In this document: piece by piece, positions 42,754 to 52,585 of the stretch
How the letters are laid out: each line of letters opens with the position of its first letter
How positions within the stretch are numbered: the first letter of the stretch is position 1
Assembly: GCA_009829735.1 (NCBI GenBank)
Contig: CM020619.1
Coordinates: 4,976,083 to 5,040,082 of the forward strand
Length of the DNA: 64,000 nucleotides
Origin: Pyropia yezoensis
Taxonomy: Eukaryota > Rhodophyta > Bangiophyceae > Bangiales > Bangiaceae
Direction: 5' to 3'
The notes under the pieces: model-generated
The model's input: only the letters and a program-made list of their open reading frames with translations
Databases searched by the model: none
Told to the model about the DNA's origin: nothing
Position numbers and translations under genes: made by a program

Positions 42754-44493
42754 TGGCGGCGGCGGTGGTGGTGGCGGTGGTGGTGGTGGTGGTGGCGGGG
42801 GCGCCCCCCCCGGGGCACCACCAGGTCGGCCGCCGCGCCCTCCCACCACAGGCGACTTGGCCGGCGGTGCGGGCGCGCGCCCCCCCCCCCCGCCCCCGCC
42901 CCCCCCCCCCCATATCCCCCCCCGTAGGCAGCCTGGGCGGGAGTCAGTCCCCCCATGCCCCCGCCTGCCCCCCCCCCATACCCCGCTGCCGCCACCGCCG
43001 CCGCCGGCCCCGGCGGTGCCACGCCCCCTCCCCCCCCTCCCCCCATGCCACTCGCAACCATTGCCTGCTGGGCGGCCACGAAATAGGACGCGTACGCTGC
43101 GTACTGGGCGGCCTGCGCCTGCGCGGCGGCGGCCGCGCGTGCCGCCGCCGCGTTGGCCGCCCCAATCGCCGCCGCCCGCTCGGCGGCGGCGGCGGCATAG
43201 GCGCGGCGCCGCGCGCCCGCCGCGGCGGCGGCCGACCGGTGGGCCTCCCACTCGCGGCGGACGGTGGAGAGGAGGGAGAGGGCGAGTGCGCGGCCGGCAC
43301 GGAGCTCCCGCCCTCGGAGGCGGAGGTGGAGGCCCTCCCCTTTGGAGGAGCCGGACGGTGGAGGGGCGGGGCGCCCCGCCGCGTCGGCCGGCCCCCCCTC
43401 CCGCGGCGGGGACAGCGGCCGCGGCGGCGCGCCGCGGCCGCCCAGCTCCACCTCCACCCCCGTCTGCTCAGTGATAAAGGCCAGGTTGGCGCCGCCGGGG
43501 CCGGCGAGCCGCTCCACCAGCGGGTAGGACGGCGCGGCGGCAGCGTCCATATTCACCCACACCCGCTCCCACGGGCCGCTGTTCGGGGGGGGCGGGGACC
43601 GCCGGGGGGGGGGGGGGGACCGCGCCTCCCCGCCAGGCGGGCCGCCGCCGAAGCCCGCACCGCCGCCGCCGCCGCTGCCGCCACCACCACCCCGGCCAGG
43701 GCCGCCACCATAACCACCACCACGGTCGGGGGTGCCGCCGTAGCCACCGCGGTCGGGGGTACCGCCATAGCCGACGCCCCCCCCCCCCCCCGCCCCCCCG
43801 GTCCACCGGCCCCCCGGCGTACCCCCCCCCCCCCTGGGGGACCCCGTCATCAAGGATCCGGCGGAGCATCGCCACGCCCGCCTCCACCGCCGCCGCCGTT
43901 GGCCCCGTCACGACCAGCACCAGCGGGCGGTCGGCGTCGCCGCGGGGCTCCCCGCCCCCCTCCCCGTGCGGCGGCGCGGGGGGCGGCGCCGTCCCCGGCG
44001 GCATGTACCGCCCGCGGGTGACCACCGCCGCGCCCGTGGCGGCCTCGACCGACCGGAGCGTCGCGGCCATGACCACAACCCGCCGCCGCGGGTGGTCATT
44101 GATGGGGAGCTCCACCGGGTCGGGGCGGCCCCCCCCGGCAGGGGGGGGGGTGCCGCCCCCGGTACCAGAGATGTGGGGGGGGGAGGCCCGGGGGAGAGCA
44201 TCGGATGGGGGGGGGGGGGGGGGGGGGGGGGTGTCGGCGCCCCACCCGCCCAGCCGTTGCCGCCACCGCCGCTGCCGCCGCCGCTGCCGCCGCCGCCGCT
44301 GCCGTCGCCAGCACCGCCGCTGCCACGGGCGGCGGCGCCCCAGCTGCCTGCGTCGGGAGGCGGCGGCGGCGGCGGAGGCGGGGGCGGAGCCAGACCGGGG
44401 CTCGTCGCCGCCGCCGCGACCGGCGCCACGTCCCACCGGCGGGAGGGGCCGCCGCCATTCTGCGCCGAGCCGCCGCCGCCGCCGCTGCCGCCT

Positions 44494-44527
<34 letters not shown>

Positions 44528-44720
44528 AGCCGCTGCCGCTGCCGCTGGTGCCGCCGCCCCACTCCGCTCCAGCTGGAAAGGGCGGCGGCGGCGGCGGGCG
44601 TGGCAGTCGGGGCGGCCGCGGCGGCGACAGGGAGCCGATACCGTCGCCACCGCTGATGTCATGGCCAGCGGGGAGCAGCTCCGCCTTGCGCTTGAGCGGC
44701 CGGGGTGGGGAGGCAGACAT
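42676..44720 (-). CDS. KHDC4/BLOM7-like RNA-binding protein with two KH domains, frame-broken at homopolymers
   Basis: Probably a nuclear RNA-binding protein related to KHDC4, which acts in pre-mRNA splicing. The start MSASPPRPLKRKAELLPAG (ATG at 44720) is followed by Gly/Pro tracts. KH-like domain 1 begins VELPINDHPRRRVVV and includes the diagnostic GAAVVTRGRYMPPG, then PLVLVVTGPTAAAVEAGVAML (about 44110-43845). Domain 2 reads WERVWVNMD, LVERLAGPGGANLAFI, TGVEVELGGRG, then GLHLRLRGRE and LLSTVRREW (about 43575-43240). An Ala-rich and Gly/Pro tail follows. The N-terminal frame, KH1 and KH2 are in different phases. The switches fall at G25 (44207-44231) and C13 (43822-43834), and a third appears needed near 42881-42911 to end in the Pro tract that stops at 42676. 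Homopolymer miscounts are the simplest explanation. An intact gene in the organism is likely. Confidence 0.75.
42682..42799. repeat. GGC/GGT trinucleotide-type repeat
   Basis: About 118 bp of almost pure GGC and GGT triplets on the plus strand. On the gene's own strand it reads, depending on frame, as poly-Pro, His/Arg or Thr/Ala. It lies at the 3' end of the KH-domain gene and is a likely site of length variation. Confidence 0.75.
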
Positions 44721-45293
44721 GGCGGGGATAAGGAGAGCTAGATACAGCCAGGGGGGGGGACGGGGACTGGGGAAGGGGAAGAGAGGGGGAAGGGAGGGAG
44801 CAACGGCGGCCGCGGGAGGGGCTCGGACCGGCGCCCGCACGGGGGCGGGGTGGTTGGGTTGCGCACCGTGGGGCGCCAAGTGGGCGTGGAGCGGGCCGGC
44901 TAGCCAGCGGCAGGGAGGACGCGCGCCGCGATGGACGCCGGCGACCGCGCACCAATTGAGCGAGTCGAGCTTCTAGTGTACCCATCACGACTTATCCGAC
45001 AACACAATGTAAGTACCATGCGCTTTGCAATATTTCCAAAAAGTGAATCGATGGATACTTGTATTGCTGTAGTACCAATTTTGGCGGTTGTGCATGACAT
45101 GCATTGTGTATGTAGAACTGCACAACAACAGGTGGGTGACAGCACTTTAGCCAATGACGTTCGAGAAGGGCATGAGCACGGCGCAGTAAAGTCAATGTGC
45201 ACTTGTAGCTATGGCACCCTTGCGCACTTTATAGCCCCCCTCCTGTGCAAGACCTTTGACGGCTGCTTCCTGCCTTTCACGACATCAACCAAT
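44721..45293. other. Upstream region of the KH-domain gene
   Basis: About 570 bp. The first 200 bp are GC-rich leader. From about 44950 GC drops to near 45 percent, which is unusual here and continues into the repeat cluster. No coding region is recognised. Confidence 0.4.
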
Positions 45294-45970
45294 GAGGGGC
45301 GGTCTCAGACACGATGTGGCATGTGGCGAAGCGATTGTGGCAAGCTTTGGCGTGATCTCATTGGCTATTCCGGAAGTGGGCCATCCCGGGATCTCGCCAC
45401 AATCGCGGGGCCGCAGCCGAGTGGCTTGTGGCGAAAGCCATGTCGCGCAACATTGTGGCGGGCGAGCCCGTGCAGTTTCTCAAGACTTCACGCCCAGACC
45501 GGTTGCCGCATAGAGGAATTTGGAAAGTTCTTTACGATCCTGTAGGCGTCGGGCCGAGTCTTGCGCACAGGCCGCGCCGTCGCGGCCGGGTCTCTGCGAG
45601 CCCGCTCCCCGCCACTGTGCGCCGCAGCTTCCTTTGCCTCCCGGTCGTGTTGTCTCTTCCCGCCTCAGTTTAAGCGCCTACGAACGTCACCTATGATCCC
45701 GCGCAGGTCAAGGCCGTTCTGATGGTATGGCTGCAGTGAGGGGGGGCTGGAGGGGGGTTGGTGTTCAGGCGGGGGTTGGCGGGGGGGGGGGGGGGGGGGG
45801 GGGGACTGCACGGCGGGCGGCTGGTATTCCTGCTCAGGTAAATACTCAAGCTATTGCACTGCAGCTTGCCACAAAGGTCCAGGTCTGAACGACCTCGTGG
45901 TTGTGGCACGCGGTTTGTGGCGCCACAATCGCTTCGCCACACGGCGCCACAAAATGTCTCGGACCACCTC
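45294..45970. mobile_element. MITE-like element with about 48-bp imperfect terminal inverted repeats
   Basis: The left end 45294-45341 and right end 45922-45970 are imperfect reverse complements. They share a perfect 20-bp core, TGTGGCGAAGCGATTGTGGC (45322-45341), mirrored at 45922-45941. Similarity extends outward through the GGTC-x2-AGACA block. Extra copies of TGTGGC/GCCACA occur inside near each end (for example at 45395, 45426 and 45454), like the subterminal repeats of hAT-type elements. The 677-bp interior has no transposase and contains a G24 run (45781-45804). No convincing target-site duplication is seen. A non-autonomous DNA transposon remnant is the best reading. Confidence 0.6.
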
Positions 45971-46140
45971 TGAGATGCTGCCTGTGAGGCGAACCGCCTG
46001 TTGCGCGCGCCCTGGGACCTCTCAACGCCAGATATGAGATCTGGAGCTCCCACTAATTTGGCAGGGTGCCATATAAGTGGAGCGCATATAACCGGATATT
46101 GCCTTGCAATGCCGAGGCTCCCGAATCCCGGAAGCACGCG

Positions 46141-46930
46141 ATTGGCCGCAGGTCCTAGGGCTTCTCCATCAGAGAGCTCATTGGTCAGAAAACTGTTGTT
46201 CTTTCCGACGATCTCCTCTCTGTTTTTCTCGACCTCAGGGGAGTCCTGGGCGGGATCAGTCGGGAAGCCTCAGCCGCTTTCGGTTTTCTGGTGGAAAGGC
46301 TCAGAAATCGGTTGGCATTCTCCGACCGCTCTGTTTGCACAACAACAGACCCCGATACGAGGTTTCCATTGGTCGCAGCAGTAAGATCTGAGGCACGCCA
46401 TTGGTCAGCCGCTGTTGTAGCCTTGTCTTCGAGCAGACCGCCAAAAATGGGACGACTGCGATATATATTGCAGTTTTCCAAATTTTGTCCCATGTGGACA
46501 AGAGCAAGAGCAAACTGTGTTTGACCAATGATATGACTCAGATGCTGCCTCTCTGGCCAATGACTGCTCTGCATGAGGGTCCGTTGTTGTACGAACAGTG
46601 TGATCGGGGATTCTCTCGGGATTTCTGACCACTTCGAGGGCAGAACAAGCACCGGCTGAGCGCTTCGCACTGTTCTTGACAGAGATGACCTGAGATAAAG
46701 GGTCAACCGGCGAGATCCGATGAAAAAACAAGAGTGTTTCGACCAACCAGCGTTCGTTGCGAGAGCAGTTGTGGCCATAGCCAATCATCAGGTTCTTCCG
46801 ACAGACTTGTTGCAGCACGCCATTGGTAAGCCCTCTGCTGCCAGCACGCGATTGGCCATTGCTCTTGTACACTTGCTCTTGCTCTTGTCCACATGGGACA
46901 AAATTCGGAAAACTGCCATAGTATTCTCAA
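46141..46930. repeat. CCAAT-rich imperfect foldback: two inverted arms plus a third partial copy
   Basis: The sequence from about 46140 to 46463 is repeated in inverted form from about 46464 to 46790, roughly two-thirds identical. It is centred on the palindromic ACTGC-GATATATATT-GCAGT. Part of the same unit occurs a third time at about 46811-46930, where the segment TTGTCCACATGGGACAAAAT (46879-46898) is the inverse of 46479-46498 apart from minor changes. Nine CCAAT pentamers on either strand (46141, 46180, 46368, 46400, 46525, 46557, 46781, 46820 and about 46849) sit at corresponding places in the copies. It may be an old foldback element. It could also serve as a promoter/enhancer block between the KH gene and the Kelch gene. 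Confidence 0.65.
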
Positions 46931-47839
46931 TCGGTTGCCCGTGTACAACCTTGCCAACTGTCAACAAGGGAAGCGGACCTGAAGCTGCCCTGAGGCTGCC
47001 CTGAGCTTTCTGGGTCGGCCTGTCAGCGACTGCCACGAGTTTCCGGTTGAGGACGCCGGAAGCGGCGACCTTTGCGCCTCTGGTCTACGGACTACATTGC
47101 TGTGTCGCTGACAGCCGTCGGATCGCCTGCCGCACGCCGGCGAGCACGCCCAACTATGTAGCACCGTCCTTGTTTTATTTCCGGAGGTTGGGCTCTGGCG
47201 TTGACGTCACTAGCTAGCCGACCCCCCGCCATATCCTGTCTTCAAGCGAGCGCGAGCGTTGCTATCCCATAGCCCCGACGGCCGCGCCCCGTCTCGGAGT
47301 GTGGCTCCAGCTGCGATGCCCACAGTGGCTGTGCTGCGTTGCAGTGGCAGCGGCGTGCCAACCGGCACACGTGCCCACTTGACACCCCCCCCTCGCCAAG
47401 CCTCACCTCAGGTGCCGCCTCCCCCCCACGGTGCGTGGGTGGGCGTGCCACCGGCCACGCACCGTGGACGGCTGACACGACGGCCGCCGCCGCGGGCGCG
47501 CCGACGCCCCCGCGGGTGGGGGGGCGTGGCCGGTGCGGGCCGCGAGGACTGGGCTTGGGAGGCGGGGGGGGGGGGCGTTGCGCTTCGTGCACCCGCGCCC
47601 CGGGTAGGCGGCGACGGTCAAGACCCCCGACCCTGCCGCCGTCCCGACCGTCCGCCCCGCGCGCAGCGCGCATTGCGACCCGGCCGCCACCGCTGCCTCC
47701 GCCGCCGCCATTGTTTCCGCCCCCCCCGCCGCCACTGCAGCTGGTCGCTGCCCTCTGTCGCCTCTGTCGCCCACCCCCCCCCCACCCCCAGTCCCCCCCC
47801 TCTCTTCTCCCGCCTGTGGCAGTCGGCGCATCGTCCCTC
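46931..47839. promoter_or_regulatory. Upstream region of the malectin/Kelch gene
   Basis: About 900 bp. The AT-richer left half follows the CCAAT repeat cluster. The right half is GC- and pyrimidine-rich like other leaders in this window. No separate coding region is supported. Confidence 0.35.
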
Positions 47840-49459
47840 ATGGCGCCCCGCCGCCCCCCCTCCACCCTGCTTCGCCACGTCGCCACCGTCGCGACCGCGG
47901 CGGTCGCGGCCCTTGCCGCGGCTGCTGCCGCCCCCACCGGCGCAGCCGCCCAGACGGTGCGCTACAATGTTGGCGGCGGTGCCCTTCCAGACTTGTCCCC
48001 CCCCTGGGCAGCACTCCCTGCGGGCGCCCTCCGCGGCGCCTCGGCCGCCCGCTCCGTCCCGCCAGCGGCAGTGGCGTGGACGGTCGCCGACCCGCTCTTT
48101 GCGACCTGGCGGATGGCGACCGGCGCGTCTGCCGCGGCGGGCGGCCGGTGGGGGCTCACCCTCCCCGTCCCCACGGCGGGCACCTACACCGTCCACCTGT
48201 ACTGGGCCGAAATGGGCGGCGACGGGGCGGCGGTGGCGCCGGGCCGCCGCGTCTTTCACGTTGCCGTGGCCGCCGACGCCGCGACGCCGCGGGTGCGCCT
48301 GTGGGCGGTCGACGCGGGCGGGCGGGCGAGGGCGGCGGTGGTGCGGTCGGTGGGCGGCGTGGCGGCCACCCGCACCGTGACGGTGGAGCTGGTGGCCAAG
48401 GCGGGCGCCCCCTTCCTGTCGGCCATCCGCCTCACCCGCACGGGGGGGGGGGGCGGGGGTGCGCCCGCCGCGTCGCCGGTACCCCAGCGGGTGACCCCCC
48501 GGCCGTCGGCGCGGACGTCATGGGCGGCGGTGCCCGCCGCGCCGGGCCCCGCGCGGCGGCATGAGAATGGGTTTGTCGCCGCGGGCGGCCTCCTGTACCT
48601 GCTGGGCGGTCGCTTTCGGCGGCCGGTCAACGCCTACGACCCGGCCACGCGGTCGTGGGCGTGGGGGGCGTCACCGCCCCTCGAAATGCACCACTTTCAG
48701 GCCGTTGCCGCGCCGGGCGGGTCGGCCATTACCGTCGGCATGGCGTGGACGGGGGCCTACCCGCGAGAGTCCACCATCCCCACCCTGTGGACGTACACGA
48801 CGGCGACCAAGAAGTGGACGGCCGGCGCGCGCATCCCGCCGGCGCGCACGCGGGGGGCGGGGGGGGCGGTGCTCTACCGGGGGGTCTACTACTTTGTGAA
48901 TGGCAACCGCGGGGGGCATGGCGCGCACGCCACCACGCTGGCCTGGTTTGACTCGTACAACCCGACGACGCGCCGCTGGTCGGTCCTCCCCGACGCGCCT
49001 GTTGCGCGGGACCACGTCCAGGCCACCGTTGTGGGCAACCAGCTGGTGGTGGTTGGCGGCCGTGACGGCGGGTCGGCCTCGTTTCTTACTACCACCCGCA
49101 CCGAGGTGTGCGTCTACAACTTTTCGACGCGCAAGTGGCGGACGCTCTCGGTGCGCCTGTCGGCAGGCCGAGGCGGTGCAGGGGTGGCCACCCTCGCCAA
49201 CCGTTACGTGGTCGTGTCGGGGGGCGAGGTGGCGAGCGGCGTGGTGCCCACCACCGAGGTGCTCGACATGCGCACGGGCAGGTGGCTGCCGCAGTCGGCC
49301 GTCGGCGGGTCGGTCACGCCGCGCCACGGCACGCAGGCGACCACATGTGGGCGGGGGGTCTACATGGCCGCGGGGGCGGCCACCCCAGGGGGGAGTAAGG
49401 AACTGTCGACGGCCGAGGTGCTGACGCTCAATGGCGAGACGCCAGGCACGTGTGGGTGA
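47840..49459 (+). CDS. Secreted malectin-like / Kelch (galactose-oxidase-like) protein
   Basis: A 539-residue protein entering the secretory pathway. Residues 1-38 form a signal peptide (basic start, long Ala/Val core, cleavage near GAAAQ). Residues about 40-200 fit a malectin-like carbohydrate-binding fold: VRYNVGGG start, TYTVHLYWAEM, GRRVFHVAV and a closing FLSAIRLTR strand. A Gly linker leads to Kelch repeats at about 240-530. These contain repeated YLLGG / VVVGG / VVSGG and W-terminated strands such as VNAYDPATRSWAWG, FDSYNPTTRRWSVL, VYNFSTRKWRTL and LDMRTGRWLPQS. The Cys/Tyr copper ligands of galactose oxidase are not evident, so an oxidase activity is not claimed. A role in cell-wall or extracellular polysaccharide binding is inferred from this domain pairing. 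The ATG at 47840 is selected because it starts the signal peptide. Confidence 0.82.
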   Translation: MAPRRPPSTLLRHVATVATAAVAALAAAAAAPTGAAAQTVRYNVGGGALPDLSPPWAALPAGALRGASAARSVPPAAVAWTVADPLFATWRMATGASAAAGGRWGLTLPVPTAGTYTVHLYWAEMGGDGAAVAPGRRVFHVAVAADAATPRVRLWAVDAGGRARAAVVRSVGGVAATRTVTVELVAKAGAPFLSAIRLTRTGGGGGGAPAASPVPQRVTPRPSARTSWAAVPAAPGPARRHENGFVAAGGLLYLLGGRFRRPVNAYDPATRSWAWGASPPLEMHHFQAVAAPGGSAITVGMAWTGAYPRESTIPTLWTYTTATKKWTAGARIPPARTRGAGGAVLYRGVYYFVNGNRGGHGAHATTLAWFDSYNPTTRRWSVLPDAPVARDHVQATVVGNQLVVVGGRDGGSASFLTTTRTEVCVYNFSTRKWRTLSVRLSAGRGGAGVATLANRYVVVSGGEVASGVVPTTEVLDMRTGRWLPQSAVGGSVTPRHGTQATTCGRGVYMAAGAATPGGSKELSTAEVLTLNGETPGTCG

Positions 49460-50577
49460 GAGGAGGTATGGTAGGTGACCATGGGTACGCAGGGGGGGTG
49501 GGGGGAAGGCACACGGGGAGGGAGAGTAGGCTGACTTTGGAGAGGAATGGTGATTGGGGCTACGTTGTCGGCTGCATGCCGGTCGTAGGGCGAGAGCGCG
49601 CCCCATTCCGCTCTGTGTGTAGGTTAGGTGTGGGCGGGGGAGCGGAGGAGTGCTGTACTGACTGGCAGCGACCGCCGGCCGGCCGGCGTGTATAGGGGAG
49701 CAAGACACTGCCATGACTGGACCGATGCTTGTCACTCGCCAGGCCCGCCGGTCGAAAACTCCTCACCTTCGGCCGGGTACGGCCACCGCTACCGTCCCAG
49801 CTGGGACGGTTGCGCCCACATGGCGACGGCCCACATCGCCAGCGCCATGGTGCTTCCAGGGAATCGGCCCGCATTCAGTGTGTGGCCTCGGCAGTGTTTT
49901 GTGGGTCCACTCGAAACTGCGTTCCGTACGCCGAGGGGTTTCCTCCGTTTTTTGCGTGTCCACTGTGGCCTATCATATTGTGCGTCCCGCAAAAAGTGGA
50001 CGTGCACGGGTCGTGCAGTGTGGGTTTGATTGGTCCAGTGGCCGATATTTGACATGATCACGACACGAGCACGTCCACTTTTCACGGGACGCGCTATAAG
50101 CATGATGCTTCCGGGCGACTGCGGTCGTGCTGCTCTGCATGATCACGTGGCTCAGCCCATGACGCTTCACAGGTCTGCAGTCGCCGCCGTGTATCTATTT
50201 ATGAGCGCCGCCCGACCCAACTACCCATGCACTAAGTAGAAGCGCACACTCTCACGAGGTTAGAAATTCAAGCTGGGGCTTGCTATCAACCTGGAATTCG
50301 GTGACGAGCATGAAGACTCTTACAGAACACTCCGCGGAGCTGAATTCTGTAGGGCCAGCAGGCCAGCCGGCCGGGCGCACTACAGCCGCTTTCGTCTTGG
50401 TCGCGCCGCATCGCCATCCCGCGTAAGACTAACGTACTGTATGCCGCTGTCGGCGTCCCCGCGACCGCTGGGGCCGGCCAACCTGCTGGAAGTGGGCGGC
50501 GCGTCCCCTGCCCGTTGTTCTTTCTCCCCTTGCATTGTCGGCACACCCTGTCTGTTGGCGCCCCCGCGGGGCGGACC
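49460..50577. other. Intergenic region with MITE-like inverted repeat upstream of TAM41
   Basis: About 1.1 kb between two plus-strand genes. It has lower GC than the flanking genes from about 49700 onward and no visible coding region. The inverted repeat at 49982-50092 is listed separately. The segment before 50578 is the TAM41 leader. Confidence 0.4.
49982..50092. repeat. Short inverted repeat, MITE-like
   Basis: The arm 49982-50015 (starting GCGTCCCGC, with AAAAGTGGACGTGC inside) pairs with 50059-50092 (ending in the inverse GCGGGACGC-like sequence, GGGACGC). By eye about 29 of 34 positions match. The 43-nt centre includes a CCAAT box (inverse ATTGG at 50029). It is too short to be autonomous. 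It may be a deleted terminal-repeat element or an RNA-level hairpin. Confidence 0.55.
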
Positions 50578-51849
50578 ATGCCCCCCAGCACGGCCCTCCT
50601 GCAAGCCATCCTCCACACTCTGCCGCCCGCCACCTACGCGGTCGCCTACGGGTCGGGGGCGGTCCCACAGGCGACGGCGCCCACCTCGCTGCCTGTCAGT
50701 GGACAAGAGGACCCGCCAGAGGGCCCCCCTGGCGTCTCTCCTGCCCATCTCGCTTCGGGGCCGCTGGCCGCAACCGCCGCCACCGCCTCCGCCACCGACG
50801 CCAAGGTTGTGGACTTTCTCCTTGCCGTGGACGATGTGTGCGGGTGGCACGACGCTAACTTGGCTGCTAACAGCCACCACTATGCGGTGCCGCTGCGCTG
50901 GGCTGGCCCCGCCGCGTTGGCCGCCGTCCAGCAGTGGCGCTGGGGGGGAGGGGTCTACTACAACACCCTCGTCCCGTGGGCGGGTCGCCTCACCGCCGCC
51001 ACCTCGGATGCGGCGGGCACGTTGGCCCTAGGGGCAGAGGCTGCCACCGGCCACCCCCCCCCCGTCACCCGACGGTTGATCAAATACGGCGTCATCTCTA
51101 CGGACGCCCTCACCGCCGACCTTACCGGCTGGACGTCCCTCTACGCGGCGGGCCGGCTGCACAAGCCCGTCGTGACGCTCACCCCCCCGCCCCGTGGCCT
51201 GGCGGCGGCCCTGAGCGCAAACGTGGCGGCCGCCACCGCCGCGGCGGTGCTGCTGTTGCCGCCCGCCTTTTCCGCGGCGGCGCTCCACACCACCGCGGCG
51301 GGCCTCTCCTACGCTGGCGACGTGCGGTCAGCGGTGGCGGCGGAGGACCCGGCCAAGGTAGACCGGCTGGTGGCGGGCGACGCATCGGGCGCCGCGTACG
51401 GTGCGCTCTACGCGCCCGCGGTCGCCACGCTGGTCGCCGCGGGCGTCCTCGCCCCGACCCGTGGCGGAGGGTGGGCGCAGGCGACGGGGTGCGTGGCGAG
51501 CCGGGAGCGCCTCCTCGCGGCGCTGCCGCGTGGGATTGTCGCCGCTGCCGCGGCGGTGGCGGGTGTTGGGGGCGGTGCCGCGCACACCCGCCGCCACCGC
51601 CTGGCGACGTGGATGGCGGCGGGTGGTCGGGGAGGCGGCGGCGGCGGCGGACGGGTGGGCGGCTTGGGGGGGCGGGTGGGCGGTGCGTCGGCGCCCGTTG
51701 GCGGGCGCAGCGCGGTGGTTCTTGCCGCCGTTGCGGCGGTGGTGCGGTCGTCCAGCGTTGGCCAGGCGGTCAAGGGGATCCTCACCGCGGGCCCCGCCAC
51801 CGCCGCGCGGTACGCGCTGGCAAAGCTCCGCAAGGGCCGCGGCTCGTAA
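50578..51849 (+). CDS. TAM41: Mitochondrial CDP-diacylglycerol synthase (phosphatidate cytidylyltransferase), TAM41 family
   Basis: Makes CDP-diacylglycerol on the matrix face of the inner mitochondrial membrane, the precursor of cardiolipin. The 423-residue protein shows the family from end to end. It begins AVAYGSGAVPQ (nucleotidyltransferase Gly-Ser motif, about 22-31), then KVVDFLLAVDD (76-86) with likely metal-binding aspartates, and GVYYNTLV. RLIKYGVIST, LYAAGRLHKPV, a helical AAVLLLPPAFS, GLSYAGDVR, and near the C-terminus the conserved SSVGQAVKGILTAG complete it. Two low-complexity inserts (about 31-74 and 138-162) are lineage-specific. There is no strong targeting peptide, so import may rely on internal signals, or the true start may be further upstream although no earlier in-frame AUG is seen. 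It is convergent with the bL27m gene. Confidence 0.93.
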   Translation: MPPSTALLQAILHTLPPATYAVAYGSGAVPQATAPTSLPVSGQEDPPEGPPGVSPAHLASGPLAATAATASATDAKVVDFLLAVDDVCGWHDANLAANSHHYAVPLRWAGPAALAAVQQWRWGGGVYYNTLVPWAGRLTAATSDAAGTLALGAEAATGHPPPVTRRLIKYGVISTDALTADLTGWTSLYAAGRLHKPVVTLTPPPRGLAAALSANVAAATAAAVLLLPPAFSAAALHTTAAGLSYAGDVRSAVAAEDPAKVDRLVAGDASGAAYGALYAPAVATLVAAGVLAPTRGGGWAQATGCVASRERLLAALPRGIVAAAAAVAGVGGGAAHTRRHRLATWMAAGGRGGGGGGGRVGGLGGRVGGASAPVGGRSAVVLAAVAAVVRSSSVGQAVKGILTAGPATAARYALAKLRKGRGS

Positions 51850-52585
51850 CAGCCGTGGCCGTTTGGGATTGGGGGAGGAGGTGGGGGTCGGGGTGTGGTG
51901 GGAGAGGGGAGGCGTACCGGACGTGCGCGCCGCTGCAAGATTGGCATGCTCAAGTGGTGGGTGGCGCCGCCGCCAGGAAGAGGCCCCACTGCGTGGCTTG
52001 TGGTATATGTTTCGTCTAAACCTCGTTGGCAACATGTCCGCCTGGCCGGGTTGCAGATACGAGAGGGGGTGACGGAGGAAGGGATGGTGCTCATGGAGGT
52101 GCCCGTGTTTTGTGAAGGCGGCTGCAGCGGTGCACTGGAAGCATGGACGTGGTGGGAGCTGGATGAGGCGCGTGCACGGATGCGCCGCTGTCAGGGTGGC
52201 GGGGGCTGGAGCCCGTTTGGCTCAACTTGCCATCTGGGCGCTTGATTGAGTGGCGAAGGTGAAGCTGCCTGGGATGGTCACGCACAATACCTGACTGTGC
52301 TGGGGTCTTGCGACAGTCCCGCGTGAGTGCCAGGCACAGCTGCGCTGAGGACGCAGTCCGGGACAGCCCGTCCACACATGCGACAGATCACACAAGACAC
52401 CGCACCAGCATCCTCTTCTTCCTCCTGAGCACCTTCCAACCGTCCCCCCACTCTCTTCCAGCCACCCCCTCCCGCACCTGCCCCGCTTCCCTCGCTTCCA
52501 GCCGCCCCTCGCCCCTCGCACCACCCCTCGTCCCCCTGTCCTTCCGTCCAATCCATCCCCCCCCCCACCCTACCACCAGTCCCCC
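51850..52585. other. Convergent intergenic region
   Basis: About 740 bp between the TAM41 and bL27m stops. The right half is C-rich, the left G-rich. No coding region is supported. Confidence 0.4.
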
